A DNA stretch of 34,557 nucleotides from an uncultured Oxalobacteraceae bacterium (GTDB lineage Bacteria > Pseudomonadota > Gammaproteobacteria > Burkholderiales > Burkholderiaceae), in NCBI GenBank assembly GCA_946479255.1, contig CAMLFK010000021.1, positions 1 to 34,557 on the forward strand. Reading direction: 5' to 3'. A program made the translations under genes and the position numbers. Of the stretch, positions 16,242 through 23,734 are shown one piece after another; position 1 is the first letter of the stretch; each line of letters begins with the position of its first letter. A model generated the notes under the pieces. It saw only the letters and a program-made list of their open reading frames with translations, did not search any database and was not told where the DNA came from.

Positions 16242-16532
16242 TCAGATCCCGGAGTTTTTTCTCTCGGGTAGTGTGAAACCTTGAGGGTAAGGTGGCCGTA
16301 CAATGCTGCCGCCATGTCTCCACTCCAGGGGCAAAACGAGTGCTACGCGAATACGCAACAAGGGGCGCTTGTGCGCCCCTTGTTCACGCGATCGTTGCGA
16401 TGACCCTGCTCCCACGCGCAACAGCCTTGTGTAGCGCTTGTAGTCTTCTAGAAACGCTGCGGCACGCGCTGCGGGGTCCAGCACCATCACCGATTTGCCC
16501 CTCGGCGACGGCCGCGCTGCGATGCGCAGCAT
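16242..16532 (-). CDS. Doubtful 96-aa ORF directly after tdk
   Basis: An ATG one base after the tdk stop opens a 96-codon frame. The first half (VLDPAARAAAFLEDYKRYTRLL) is helix-like and plausible; the second half is arginine-rich and runs through the perfect hairpin at 16357-16384, which more likely ends the tdk transcript. No family is recognised and there is no separate ribosome site. It may be a real small gene coupled to tdk, the remains of a longer gene, or chance. Confidence 0.25.
   Translation of the reverse strand: MLRIAARPSPRGKSVMVLDPAARAAAFLEDYKRYTRLLRVGAGSSQRSREQGAHKRPLLRIRVALVLPLEWRHGGSIVRPPYPQGFTLPERKNSGI
16357..16384. terminator. Perfect 12-bp hairpin downstream of tdk
   Basis: AACAAGGGGCGC, then the loop TTGT, then GCGCCCCTTGTT. 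The stem is perfect and very stable, but neither side has a long T run (minus-strand side reads TTGTTGCGT). It could be a terminator for tdk, an mRNA-stabilising 3' end, or a palindromic protein site. Confidence 0.5.
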
Positions 16533-16533
16533 G

Positions 16534-17088
16534 TTACTTGTAGAAGCACCGAGCACAGACCTGGCGGTAGCGGCTGTTACCGCCAATGAGCACTTGGTCA
16601 CCCTCCTGCACCCGCTCGCCGTTCTCGTCGATGCGTGTATTCATCGTGGCCTTCTTACCGCATCGGCAGGCAGTCCGGATTTCCTCCAGGTTGTCGGCGA
16701 GCGTCAGGAGGCCGGCGGCGCCGGGGAAAGGGTTCCCCTGGAAGTCAGAACGGAGGCCGAAACACATAACCGGGGTGTCATTGGTGTGCACCCAACGATG
16801 TAGCTGGCGGACCTGATCGCCCGTGAGGAACTGAGCCTCGTCAATGAGAACGCAAGCGACGTCAACGTCATTCAGCAGTTCCAAGAAGTTGGTTCGCGTG
16901 TTGTACGTGTCCGCGTCCCGCTTCAGGCCAATGCGAGAGGAGATGACACCCTGACCATCCCGGTCATCCAGCGCCGAAGTGAGCAGCAAGACCTTTTCGC
17001 CGTTCTCTTCGTAGTTGTGTGCCACCTGTAAAAGGGAGCTTGTCTTTCCAGCATTCATCGCGGCGTATCTGAACCAAAGGCGGGCCAA
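16534..17088 (-). CDS. tdk: Thymidine kinase (TK1-type)
   Basis: A 184-aa enzyme that phosphorylates thymidine (and deoxyuridine) with ATP in the pyrimidine salvage pathway; homotetrameric in the family. It shows the P-loop AAMNAGKTS, the Walker-B-like VLIDEAQF, the C-terminal zinc lasso with cysteines at CRCGKK and CARCF, and the substrate lasso ending GGNSRYRQ. The start is taken as TTG at 17088, since AGGAGACCGCC precedes it and MARLWFRYAAMNAG matches the family N-terminus. A second TTG at 17124, with GAGGT upstream, would add 12 residues. GC is lower than in the neighbouring ParB and lipid genes, and a deleted tdk relic lies 1.9 kb away, so this is probably an incoming replacement copy. 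Confidence 0.9.
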   Translation of the reverse strand: MARLWFRYAAMNAGKTSSLLQVAHNYEENGEKVLLLTSALDDRDGQGVISSRIGLKRDADTYNTRTNFLELLNDVDVACVLIDEAQFLTGDQVRQLHRWVHTNDTPVMCFGLRSDFQGNPFPGAAGLLTLADNLEEIRTACRCGKKATMNTRIDENGERVQEGDQVLIGGNSRYRQVCARCFYK

Positions 17089-17151
17089 AGGCGGTCTCCT
17101 GTCTGAGCTAAAAGGGAGCTTCAAGGTAGCTACCTCGATGCAAAACTTTGC

Positions 17152-17225
17152 ACTTTAGCCCCCCGCTAGAGTTTTGCCACCGGTGTTTCCTGGACTAAAG
17201 CGTGTGTGCTAAGCCCTTCATTATA
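17152..17225 (-). promoter_or_regulatory. tdk promoter -10 and structured leader
   Basis: Minus-strand TATAAT at 17220-17225 is a consensus -10 box about 130 bases before tdk; a matching -35 is not clear. The leader below it can fold: CTTTAG near 17196-17201 pairs with CTAAAG near 17152-17157 around a CACCGGTG palindrome. The transcript would thus carry a structured 5' leader of unknown role. Confidence 0.35.
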
Positions 17226-17243
17226 GCAAGCGCACTCGCTCGC

Positions 17244-18020
17244 CTAGTTGCCCAGCGCCGCTAATCTTTGCTTCAAGGCCACATTTTCCGTAGTCAATTC
17301 GGCAACTTTCGCCCGCAATCTGGTCACTTCGTCATCGGGCGCGGCAGCGCCCTCGTCGAGCTCCGGCTCCTTGCGCGGGCGGCTGGCAGCTTTTTGCTCG
17401 CGCACTTCGCGTGCCGCCTGCTGCAGCTGCTTGCGTCCGCCGGCCACCGCGGCGATCTGGGCTTCCTCCGGCAGGCTGGCCACATTCGCGGCGGCATTGA
17501 TCGAAATGGTGCCGGAGCGCACCGCCTCGACCAGCTGCGGCGTGGCCGCCTTCTGGATGCGTTCGATCTGGCTGATGGTATTGCTGGACACCCGCGCGGC
17601 CTTGGCGATGTCTTCGCGGGTGTTCCATGGAGGCGATTCCGGCGCGGCCGCCGGCGCTTCCGGCTCCGCCTCCGGTGTCGTGGCGCGCTCGGCCATCCGC
17701 GCGGTGACGATGTCCTTCTTGCGCAGCGCAAGCACGCCGCGTTGATAATCAGACACGCTGCGGCGCGCCAGATGGTTGTCGATCACCCACAGCATGACGT
17801 CTTCGATGCTGCCGAAGTTCGGGTTCTGCACCGTCTTGAAGGGAATGTTGTGCTGCTGGCAGATGGCATAGCGGTTATGCCCATCGATCAATACATCGCC
17901 CCACAGCACCAGCGCATCGCGGCAGCCTTCGGCCAGCAGGCTGCGTTCCAGGGCCGCGTGTTCGTTGGCGGTCAGCGGGTCGATAAAGGAACGCAGTTCC
18001 TCGTTAATGGTGATATTCAA
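17244..18020 (-). CDS. ParB-like N-terminal-domain protein without a ParA partner
   Basis: A 258-aa protein: ParB/Srx-type domain about 5-90 (FIDPLTANEH, VLIDGHNRYAICQQ, the G-H-N-R pocket that in ParB relatives binds CTP or other nucleotides), a helix-turn-helix region about 125-190 (NTREDIAKAARVSSNTISQIERI), then a charged tail with a leucine-heptad coiled coil at the end (VTRLRAKVAELTTENVALKQRL). The start is TTG at 18020 with AAGGACATCCA before it; the open frame upstream to 18107 is arginine-rich and unlikely. It stands alone, with no parA and no visible parS cluster nearby. It resembles ParB-fold transcription regulators or plasmid-derived KorB-like proteins more than a chromosome partitioning gene. 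Confidence 0.8.
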   Translation of the reverse strand: MNITINEELRSFIDPLTANEHAALERSLLAEGCRDALVLWGDVLIDGHNRYAICQQHNIPFKTVQNPNFGSIEDVMLWVIDNHLARRSVSDYQRGVLALRKKDIVTARMAERATTPEAEPEAPAAAPESPPWNTREDIAKAARVSSNTISQIERIQKAATPQLVEAVRSGTISINAAANVASLPEEAQIAAVAGGRKQLQQAAREVREQKAASRPRKEPELDEGAAAPDDEVTRLRAKVAELTTENVALKQRLAALGN

Positions 18021-18126
18021 TGGATGTCCTTCGGTTCCGCGCGCGGAAAAAATCGAAAAAAGAGCGCGGGCGAATGCTACACCATGGCGTGGCCCGGTTG
18101 CCAGCAAACCTTGCCACCGATATCAG

Positions 18127-19722
18127 CTACAAGGTGGCGATCAAGCGTTCCACATTGCGTTCGGCCAGCGCCGCAATGGTGCGCGAGGGATTCAGGCCAA
18201 TCGCACGCGGAATCACCGCGCCGTCCATCACGTACAGGCCAGGGTAATCGAACACCGCGCCATCGGCGTCGACCACGCCGTTGGCGCGCGTGATACCCAT
18301 ATTGCAGCCTCCCAGGGGATGCGGCGTAATGATGTTGCGCATCGCGGTCCAGGTGGGCGGCACCACCGGCTCGCCGCCGGTGGCCACCGACAGGCGCCGG
18401 TGCGCCTCGATCATCGCCTCGATCACCACTTCCGACCGCTGGTAGCGCCAGTCCATGCTGAGCCGGCGCCGCCATGGCTTGTTCCAGATGCGGCGCAGCG
18501 ACAAGCGGCCGTCGGCCGGCTCCATGGCCTGCCCGAACCACGGCATCATGTTGTCGAGGGGATCGTCGGGAGTGACCGTCACGGCCAGCGCCTTGAACAT
18601 GCGCTGCAGCCGCCCGCGCGGCATGTTCTGCATGCTGCGCCGAATCAGGTTCAGCGCAAGGTTCGGGATCCCGCCGTCCTCGATGAACAGGGCCTGGCCG
18701 TTGGCGCCTGAATGGTCGAGCAAATCGATCGCGGCCGAGATCGTCACCCCATGTGAGGGGGAAATCTTCCTGCCCGGGTAAAAGGCCGGCGTGACGAAAT
18801 CGCCATTGAAGGCCCAGCCATGGCCCAGGCGCGGCGACAGATTGGGCATGGTGCGGTGTTCATCGCGGCAACGCAGCAGCAGTTCGGTGCTGCCGATCGA
18901 GCCAGCCGCCAGGATGACCCGGCGCGCGCAGGCGCTGCCCGGGGTGCTGCTGCCGCGCACCTCGTCGATGACGTCGAAGGGCACGCGCCAGCCGGATGCG
19001 AGCGGTTCGAGCTTGCTGACGACGTGCAGCGGCCGGATCTCGGCGCCATGGCGCTCCGCTACCGCCAGGTAGTTCAGGTCCAGCGAGTTTTTGGCCGACA
19101 CCTGGCAGCCGATATCGCAGTTACCGCAATGCACGCAAGTGCCTTGCTCGACTCCGTGAATGTTGACGATCTTCTTGCTGTGGCGGTCGGCGCGCGGGTC
19201 GGGCTGAGCGCCATCGTAGTCCTTCGAGAACATCACGGCCAGCGGCAGCTTGCGAAAGCGCGCGCCCCAGCCGCAGGCCTGGGCACCCTCTTGCATCAGC
19301 CGGGTGCGCGCATTGAACTGATCGTCGGGCAGCTCCTGCACCTCCAGCATTTTGCCCACCCGCTCATAGTAGGGCTGCAAGGCCGCGTAACTGATGGCCG
19401 GTGGCCAGCCGCGCTGGAAAGCATCCGGCTTGGCTTCGACCGACACGTTGGCATAGATCAGCGAACCGCCGCCGACCCCGGCGCCCGCCACCACCCACAT
19501 GTTCGAAAAAGTGCGGATGTCGGCCCAGCCGCTGGCGCGCCATGGCCGCTCCTGGCTCCACAGCCAGGCGCCGTCGGTGCCACGCGGATAAGTCTTGGGC
19601 GTCCAGCGCCGGCCCCGCTCCAGCACCAGCACGCGCTGGCCGGCTTCGGCCAGGCGGCAAGCCGCCACCGCCCCGCCGAAGCCGGTGCCGATCACGATCA
19701 CGTCATAGTCGAAATCACTCAT
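18127..19722 (-). CDS. GMC-family FAD oxidoreductase, cholesterol-oxidase-like
   Basis: A 531-aa flavoprotein, last gene of the six-gene lipid operon. The N-terminal FAD fold is DVIVIGTGFGGAVAACRLAEAG with the Glu-binding strand VLVLERG; GAGVGGGSLIYANV is the GMC signature. The catalytic His is in HPLGGCNMG (about His468), and Asn in IGLNPSRTI is near the end. Residues around 195-215 contain CVHCGNCDIGCQ, a C-x2-C-x2-C-x3-C pattern that would suit an iron-sulfur cluster or a structural site and is common in this GMC branch. GMC enzymes oxidise alcohols; relatives of this type oxidise 3-hydroxy-steroids or long alkanols, so a sterol-like or bulky alcohol substrate is inferred. No signal peptide is seen; the start is nine bases after the previous stop. 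Confidence 0.88.
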   Translation of the reverse strand: MSDFDYDVIVIGTGFGGAVAACRLAEAGQRVLVLERGRRWTPKTYPRGTDGAWLWSQERPWRASGWADIRTFSNMWVVAGAGVGGGSLIYANVSVEAKPDAFQRGWPPAISYAALQPYYERVGKMLEVQELPDDQFNARTRLMQEGAQACGWGARFRKLPLAVMFSKDYDGAQPDPRADRHSKKIVNIHGVEQGTCVHCGNCDIGCQVSAKNSLDLNYLAVAERHGAEIRPLHVVSKLEPLASGWRVPFDVIDEVRGSSTPGSACARRVILAAGSIGSTELLLRCRDEHRTMPNLSPRLGHGWAFNGDFVTPAFYPGRKISPSHGVTISAAIDLLDHSGANGQALFIEDGGIPNLALNLIRRSMQNMPRGRLQRMFKALAVTVTPDDPLDNMMPWFGQAMEPADGRLSLRRIWNKPWRRRLSMDWRYQRSEVVIEAMIEAHRRLSVATGGEPVVPPTWTAMRNIITPHPLGGCNMGITRANGVVDADGAVFDYPGLYVMDGAVIPRAIGLNPSRTIAALAERNVERLIATL

Positions 19723-19731
19723 GCGCTACTC

Positions 19732-21636
19732 CTAGTCGGAAACGATATGGATGGGCGGCTCAATCGGCTCGGGTTGCAGGGTCTTTCCGGGGGCCGGCTC
19801 GAAGCGCGAGCCGGCCCCCGGAAAGGCGCGCAAGCGCCAGGTGCGCCCGCTGCGCCGCAGGACCTCGATGCCGGCGCCGATCCGCCAGCTGGTGCACACC
19901 CGGTCGAGCTTGAGCGGGTAGATCGCCAGGCCGGCGCCATCGAGGCGCATGCGCAGGAAGCACTTGTGGTCATGGATGCGCTGCGAGGAAAACACGTCCT
20001 CGCCGTGCCAGCCGGCCAGGTGGTTGGTCAGCACCATCCACAGCCCGAACAGCAGGCCGCCCAGAATGCCGCCCACCAGCAGGGTTTCAACGAAGAACAA
20101 CAGGACTTGCGTGGGATCGTCGATCTCCAGGTGCTGGCCGCTGCCCACATCGAGAATGACCAGGTTGTAGCGGCCCACACACCACAGCAGGGCAACGGTC
20201 AGCGCGAGGTGCAGCAGGCCGTGCAAGGCCCCGGCGGCCAGGGCGAGCCGGCGCCAGCGGCTCGCCCTGGCGTAGGTGAACCCGGCCGCGCCGGCCGCGA
20301 TCACGCAGGCGAACACCACGCTCCCCGGACTATGCGCCATGACGATGGCGACCCGGTAGAACGCCCGGCCCGCATTCTCGGCGGAGAAGCCCAGCTGCGA
20401 CAGGCTTTCCATCAGGGTGAGGTTTGCCAGGCCGGAGTGCGGTACCTTGCTGGCGCTTTGCAGCAGCCACGTGAACAGCAGGTAGAACACAGCCAGCAGC
20501 GCGCAGAAGGACGGGTTACGGCTGGGCAGGCGCCAGGCCCGGTTGCGCAGGGACTTCGAGGTGGCCGCATCCGGATAGGCGCGCTGGAGATCGCAGCACT
20601 GTTCCTGGCCCCCGACAAAAAATCGCAGTGACGGCTCCAGCTGGTGCGTGCCGTGCAGGAAGGCGCCGCCGCCGCCGCAGGTGATGCGCTGCGGTCCGGA
20701 CGCACCGGTCTTGGGTGCGTAGCGCGCATAGTGGTGCGAGTCGCCCGCCAGCACCAGCACCAGGTGCGCGCCCAGCAGCTCCTCGATTTCCTTGAGACTG
20801 CAAAAGCGCGGCGAACGCGTTTCGATTTCGCCCATTTCCGCGCTGGCGGCGCGCCGCACGCGGCCGCCCTCGTCCACCCAGCTCGGCTCGGGCGCGCACA
20901 GGATCACCCGGTCGCCCGCCTTCAAGCGCTGCGCCATGGCCTCGAAGTACTCGCGCTGGGGCCGGTCGATGAGCGAGTCGAGCTGCAGGTCGAGGCCCCA
21001 GACATACCAGCCGTGGGGCAAGCTGAGCACGTAGTAGCTGGTGCGTTGCGCGGTACGCCAGCGGCCAACCGGTTTGCGGTTGCAGAACAGCTGGGAGAAG
21101 GCGCGCAAGCCGTCGTACCAGTCATGGTTGCCCGGGGTGGCCAGCATCAGCGGCGCGCGCGCCTCCTCCACCGGCACATCGGCGCTGCCGCAGCGCTGGT
21201 CCGGCACCCGCGCCGGACAGGCACTGCGGAAGGGGTCCATGAAGCGCGAGCGGTAGCCGCCGCGCGCCGGGGTCGGATACACCTGGTCGCCACCGAGCAG
21301 CAGCACCTGGCCGGGCGGCAGGCTTTCCTGGCCGACGCTGACCGGACGGGCCAGGCACCACGCGACCGAATAGGTGGAGTCCCAGCCGTCGCCGGTGTCG
21401 GCCACATAATCGAGCCAGACCGTGCCGTCGTTCGCCACCGTGACCGGTTCATTGCCGGCCTGGGGATTGAGCGCCGCCTGGACTTCGCGCGGATCGGCAA
21501 ACGCTCCGAGCGTGGTGGCGATCAGGGTGCGGATGCCGGTCTGCACCAGCAGTACCGGGCCCAGCCAGTTGACCATCGCTTCCTGGGTGTAAATCTCCTC
21601 GCGGCCTTTGGGCGCGCTGCCAGTGTCGGTTTGCAT
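19732..21636 (-). CDS. Membrane-anchored metallophosphoesterase
   Basis: A 634-aa protein. The N-terminal part (about 90-400) is a calcineurin-like phosphoesterase: LLLGGDQVYP (GDxxY metal site), LATPGNHDWYDGL (GNHD), and LAGDSHHYARY (GDSHH), which supply the Asp/Asn/His ligands of a dinuclear metal centre. Then follow about five hydrophobic segments (about 420-445, 480-500, 505-525, 530-555, 565-590) and a short soluble end rich in Pro/Glu. Large homologs with this build occur next to patatin and GMC genes. The natural substrate is unknown; a phospholipid or a phosphorylated sterol/alcohol is a guess. The start at 21636 follows the patatin stop by seven bases; the open frame further upstream overlaps patatin and is not coding. 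Confidence 0.85.
   Translation of the reverse strand: MQTDTGSAPKGREEIYTQEAMVNWLGPVLLVQTGIRTLIATTLGAFADPREVQAALNPQAGNEPVTVANDGTVWLDYVADTGDGWDSTYSVAWCLARPVSVGQESLPPGQVLLLGGDQVYPTPARGGYRSRFMDPFRSACPARVPDQRCGSADVPVEEARAPLMLATPGNHDWYDGLRAFSQLFCNRKPVGRWRTAQRTSYYVLSLPHGWYVWGLDLQLDSLIDRPQREYFEAMAQRLKAGDRVILCAPEPSWVDEGGRVRRAASAEMGEIETRSPRFCSLKEIEELLGAHLVLVLAGDSHHYARYAPKTGASGPQRITCGGGGAFLHGTHQLEPSLRFFVGGQEQCCDLQRAYPDAATSKSLRNRAWRLPSRNPSFCALLAVFYLLFTWLLQSASKVPHSGLANLTLMESLSQLGFSAENAGRAFYRVAIVMAHSPGSVVFACVIAAGAAGFTYARASRWRRLALAAGALHGLLHLALTVALLWCVGRYNLVILDVGSGQHLEIDDPTQVLLFFVETLLVGGILGGLLFGLWMVLTNHLAGWHGEDVFSSQRIHDHKCFLRMRLDGAGLAIYPLKLDRVCTSWRIGAGIEVLRRSGRTWRLRAFPGAGSRFEPAPGKTLQPEPIEPPIHIVSD
19783..19825. 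repeat. Perfect 19-bp inverted repeat inside the phosphoesterase gene
   Basis: Left arm 19783-19801, right arm 19807-19825, loop AAGCG; the arms are perfectly complementary and GC-rich (CTTTCC at the outer end, GGCTCG at the inner). It lies about 50-95 bases before the end of the phosphoesterase ORF, encoding FPGAGSRFEPAPGK. No T run follows. It should fold strongly in mRNA and could dampen expression of the last gene (GMC oxidase) or protect upstream mRNA. Confidence 0.85.
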
Positions 21637-21643
21637 GGCGCTG

Positions 21644-23176
21644 TCAACGCGGCGCGCGCCGCAGATAGGTGCGTACCAGTTCGGAGACGAAGAAGCGGAG
21701 AAAACCCAGCACGGCGCGCAGCCCGGCACGCGTGTCCGGCGCGTTGCGCGCGTGGACCGTTCCCAGCAGCCGCAGCAGCTGAGGCACGCCGAGCCGCAAC
21801 ACGCCCGCCCCGGCCACTGGGCCGCCGCCATCCTCGCCCTGGTGCAGGGTGGTATATAAGGTGGTGGTCTGGCCCCACAGGGTCCACGGTGCGCCCAGCC
21901 GCACATGCTTTTTGCCGGCCAGGTACCAGGCTTGGCCGGCATGGCGAAACCCCACTTCATAGATCATGTAGGTCAGGGCCGGATCATCGCTGGGGCTGAA
22001 CAGGCCGAACACGCCCGACTCGGCCGGAATGGCCAGGCCGAAGGGCGCGAAGTCGATATGGCCGGTGAGGCCGGCCAGGTGGCGCGGATCGGCGGCAAAC
22101 GCCGCCATGTCGTCGATGTGGATGGTGGCATGCAGCGCCAGCCCGGCGCCGCCCTGTGCCGCGGCGCCGGCGCGCGGCTCGGTAGCGCCCAGGCTGAAGC
22201 GGCCGGCCATGGTCTCGCGAAAAGCCAGACCCACGCCAGGCTCGCGCATCGCCGTCGCGCCGGCATCGAGCCTGGCCGGGGCAGGCAGCCGCAGCGCGCG
22301 GCGTGCGTCGCGGTAACCCATGTCGATCAGGGTCGCCGCGTCGATCCGGCCACGAAAAAAATCCGGGTCCAGCGGCAGGGGCAGCTCGGGCTTGACGACA
22401 TGCACGACGATCGGCCGGCTGTGCCCCAATACCGTTTCGCCGGCGCCGATGCGCCGGTTGATGTCGGCGATCGCCGCCAGTTCGGCATTGAGGCCGCCCA
22501 GCGCGCTCATTTCAATCATATGGACATACTGGTTGAAGGCGCCGGCCCGGTAGACCGGGGTGTTGCCGATGCACCAGACCAGCCACAATTCATTGGCGCC
22601 GCGCTCCACGCACGACAACAAGTTGGCGTCCTTGATCCACACCGCGTCGGTCCAGGTGTAACCGTCGGCCTGGACCGCGGGCAGGAAGATCGGCAGCGAC
22701 ACCGCGGCGACCAGGCGCGCCATGTCGAGCTGCCGGTGCGGCAGCGGCACGACCATCTTGTCATCGAAACGGCACAGGGTGAACGAGGCGTCGATGCCTT
22801 CGGCCGCGCGGATCCGCTCGATCGACACGCCGAGCGCCGGATAGACGGTGTCGACCAGGCCGTCGGCGCTGCCGAGCGCGCTCATGTTGGCGGCGTGCAG
22901 GTACTCGGCGGCGGGCCGCAGCGCCGCGAAGCCCTTCACCGGCAAGGCGCGCCAGCGGCTGCACAGCTCATCGGGCGTCAGGCCGGACAGGAGCGCAGCG
23001 AGATTCATGGTGCCGCCCGAGGCGCCATCGGCATGGCTGAAGCGCAAGCCTTCGTCGAACAAGGCCTTGACCGCGCCGGCCTGGTACGCGACCCGCATAC
23101 CGCCGCCGGCCAGGACCAGCGCCCTCCGGCTGTCCTGGTGGCCGGATGCGATGGGTGGCTGGTGTGGTGTCGGCAT
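21644..23176 (-). CDS. Patatin-like phospholipase with an extra C-terminal domain
   Basis: A 510-aa protein. The patatin domain (about 18-290) has the oxyanion loop LAGGGMRVAYQAGAV, the nucleophile elbow GASGGT (Ser53), and a candidate dyad Asp in WTDAVWIKDAN (Asp177 or Asp183), an unusual variant of the DGG/A motif. Hydrolysis of acyl esters of lipids is expected. Residues about 340-510 form a second domain (FRETMAGRFSLG, LTGHIDFAPFG, GVFGLFSP, MIYEVGF, YLAGKKHVR, WGQTTTLYTTLH). I recall this type of domain from large fused GMC/alpha-beta-hydrolase proteins linked to cholesterol-oxidase-like enzymes, so finding it here beside a separate GMC gene supports one pathway. AGGGAG precedes the ATG at 23176; earlier starts give a cysteine-rich leader and are unlikely. 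Confidence 0.85.
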   Translation of the reverse strand: MPTPHQPPIASGHQDSRRALVLAGGGMRVAYQAGAVKALFDEGLRFSHADGASGGTMNLAALLSGLTPDELCSRWRALPVKGFAALRPAAEYLHAANMSALGSADGLVDTVYPALGVSIERIRAAEGIDASFTLCRFDDKMVVPLPHRQLDMARLVAAVSLPIFLPAVQADGYTWTDAVWIKDANLLSCVERGANELWLVWCIGNTPVYRAGAFNQYVHMIEMSALGGLNAELAAIADINRRIGAGETVLGHSRPIVVHVVKPELPLPLDPDFFRGRIDAATLIDMGYRDARRALRLPAPARLDAGATAMREPGVGLAFRETMAGRFSLGATEPRAGAAAQGGAGLALHATIHIDDMAAFAADPRHLAGLTGHIDFAPFGLAIPAESGVFGLFSPSDDPALTYMIYEVGFRHAGQAWYLAGKKHVRLGAPWTLWGQTTTLYTTLHQGEDGGGPVAGAGVLRLGVPQLLRLLGTVHARNAPDTRAGLRAVLGFLRFFVSELVRTYLRRAPR

Positions 23177-23242
23177 GTCAGGCTCCCTTGTGCTACAGGT
23201 GGATAAACAGCAGGCCGCTGGCGCCATCGAGCGCAAGCACGT

Positions 23243-23734
23243 TCACCGTCCCAGCGCCGCGTAGCGGGCGCGGTAGGTCCAGCGGGCGAAATACCAGGCC
23301 ATGGCCAGCCACTGCACACACCACAGCGCCAGGCGTACCCGGTTCAGTTGCATCCACTCGCCGAGCACTTGGCGCAGTTCGGCGGCGCCGGTGATGCGCT
23401 CGGCCATGCGTTCGCTCAGGGGCATGATCCACTTGACTTCGACCCCGGTCGCCACCAGGATCGCGGCCAGCACCACGATCGCCACCCAGCGGTCGGGCCT
23501 GCGCCACTCGGCAATCACCATCACCAGGCAAGTGGCGATCATCAGCTTGGTCATGGTGGTAAAAAAAGCGGTCGCCGAGGCGATTTGCGGCACCAGCTGC
23601 AGATAGTAATTATCGACAGTGAGCTGGGGCGCCACCGGGAAGGAAAAGAACACCAGCGAGCCGCCGGTGCCCAGGTACATCGACGCGCACAGCATCAACA
23701 GCATGTGATTGGCGGTCAGCAGCATGCCTTTCAT
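23243..23734 (-). CDS. DUF1772-like four-helix membrane protein
   Basis: A 163-aa inner-membrane protein with four hydrophobic segments (about 5-28, 48-72, 80-100, 138-155) and a conserved-looking stretch WIMPLSERMAERI then LRQVLGEWMQLNRVRLAL. The Pro-Leu motif after helix three and the WxxLNxxR segment before helix four are as in the DUF1772/anthrone-oxygenase-like group. Members of that group are found with catabolic and polyketide-tailoring enzymes, but the reaction is not established here. The ATG (23734) overlaps the acetoacetate-decarboxylase-like stop (ATGA), so the two are co-translated. The open frame further upstream overlaps that gene and is not real. Confidence 0.7.
   Translation of the reverse strand: MKGMLLTANHMLLMLCASMYLGTGGSLVFFSFPVAPQLTVDNYYLQLVPQIASATAFFTTMTKLMIATCLVMVIAEWRRPDRWVAIVVLAAILVATGVEVKWIMPLSERMAERITGAAELRQVLGEWMQLNRVRLALWCVQWLAMAWYFARWTYRARYAALGR

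Noticed and set aside
18820..20631. 603-codon plus-strand frame over the GMC and phosphoesterase genes
   Set aside because: Crosses the junction of two genes with clear motifs on the minus strand; composition is that of a codon shadow.
20644..23206. Long plus-strand frames over the phosphoesterase and patatin genes
   Set aside because: Same reason: shadows of motif-bearing minus-strand genes in high-GC DNA.
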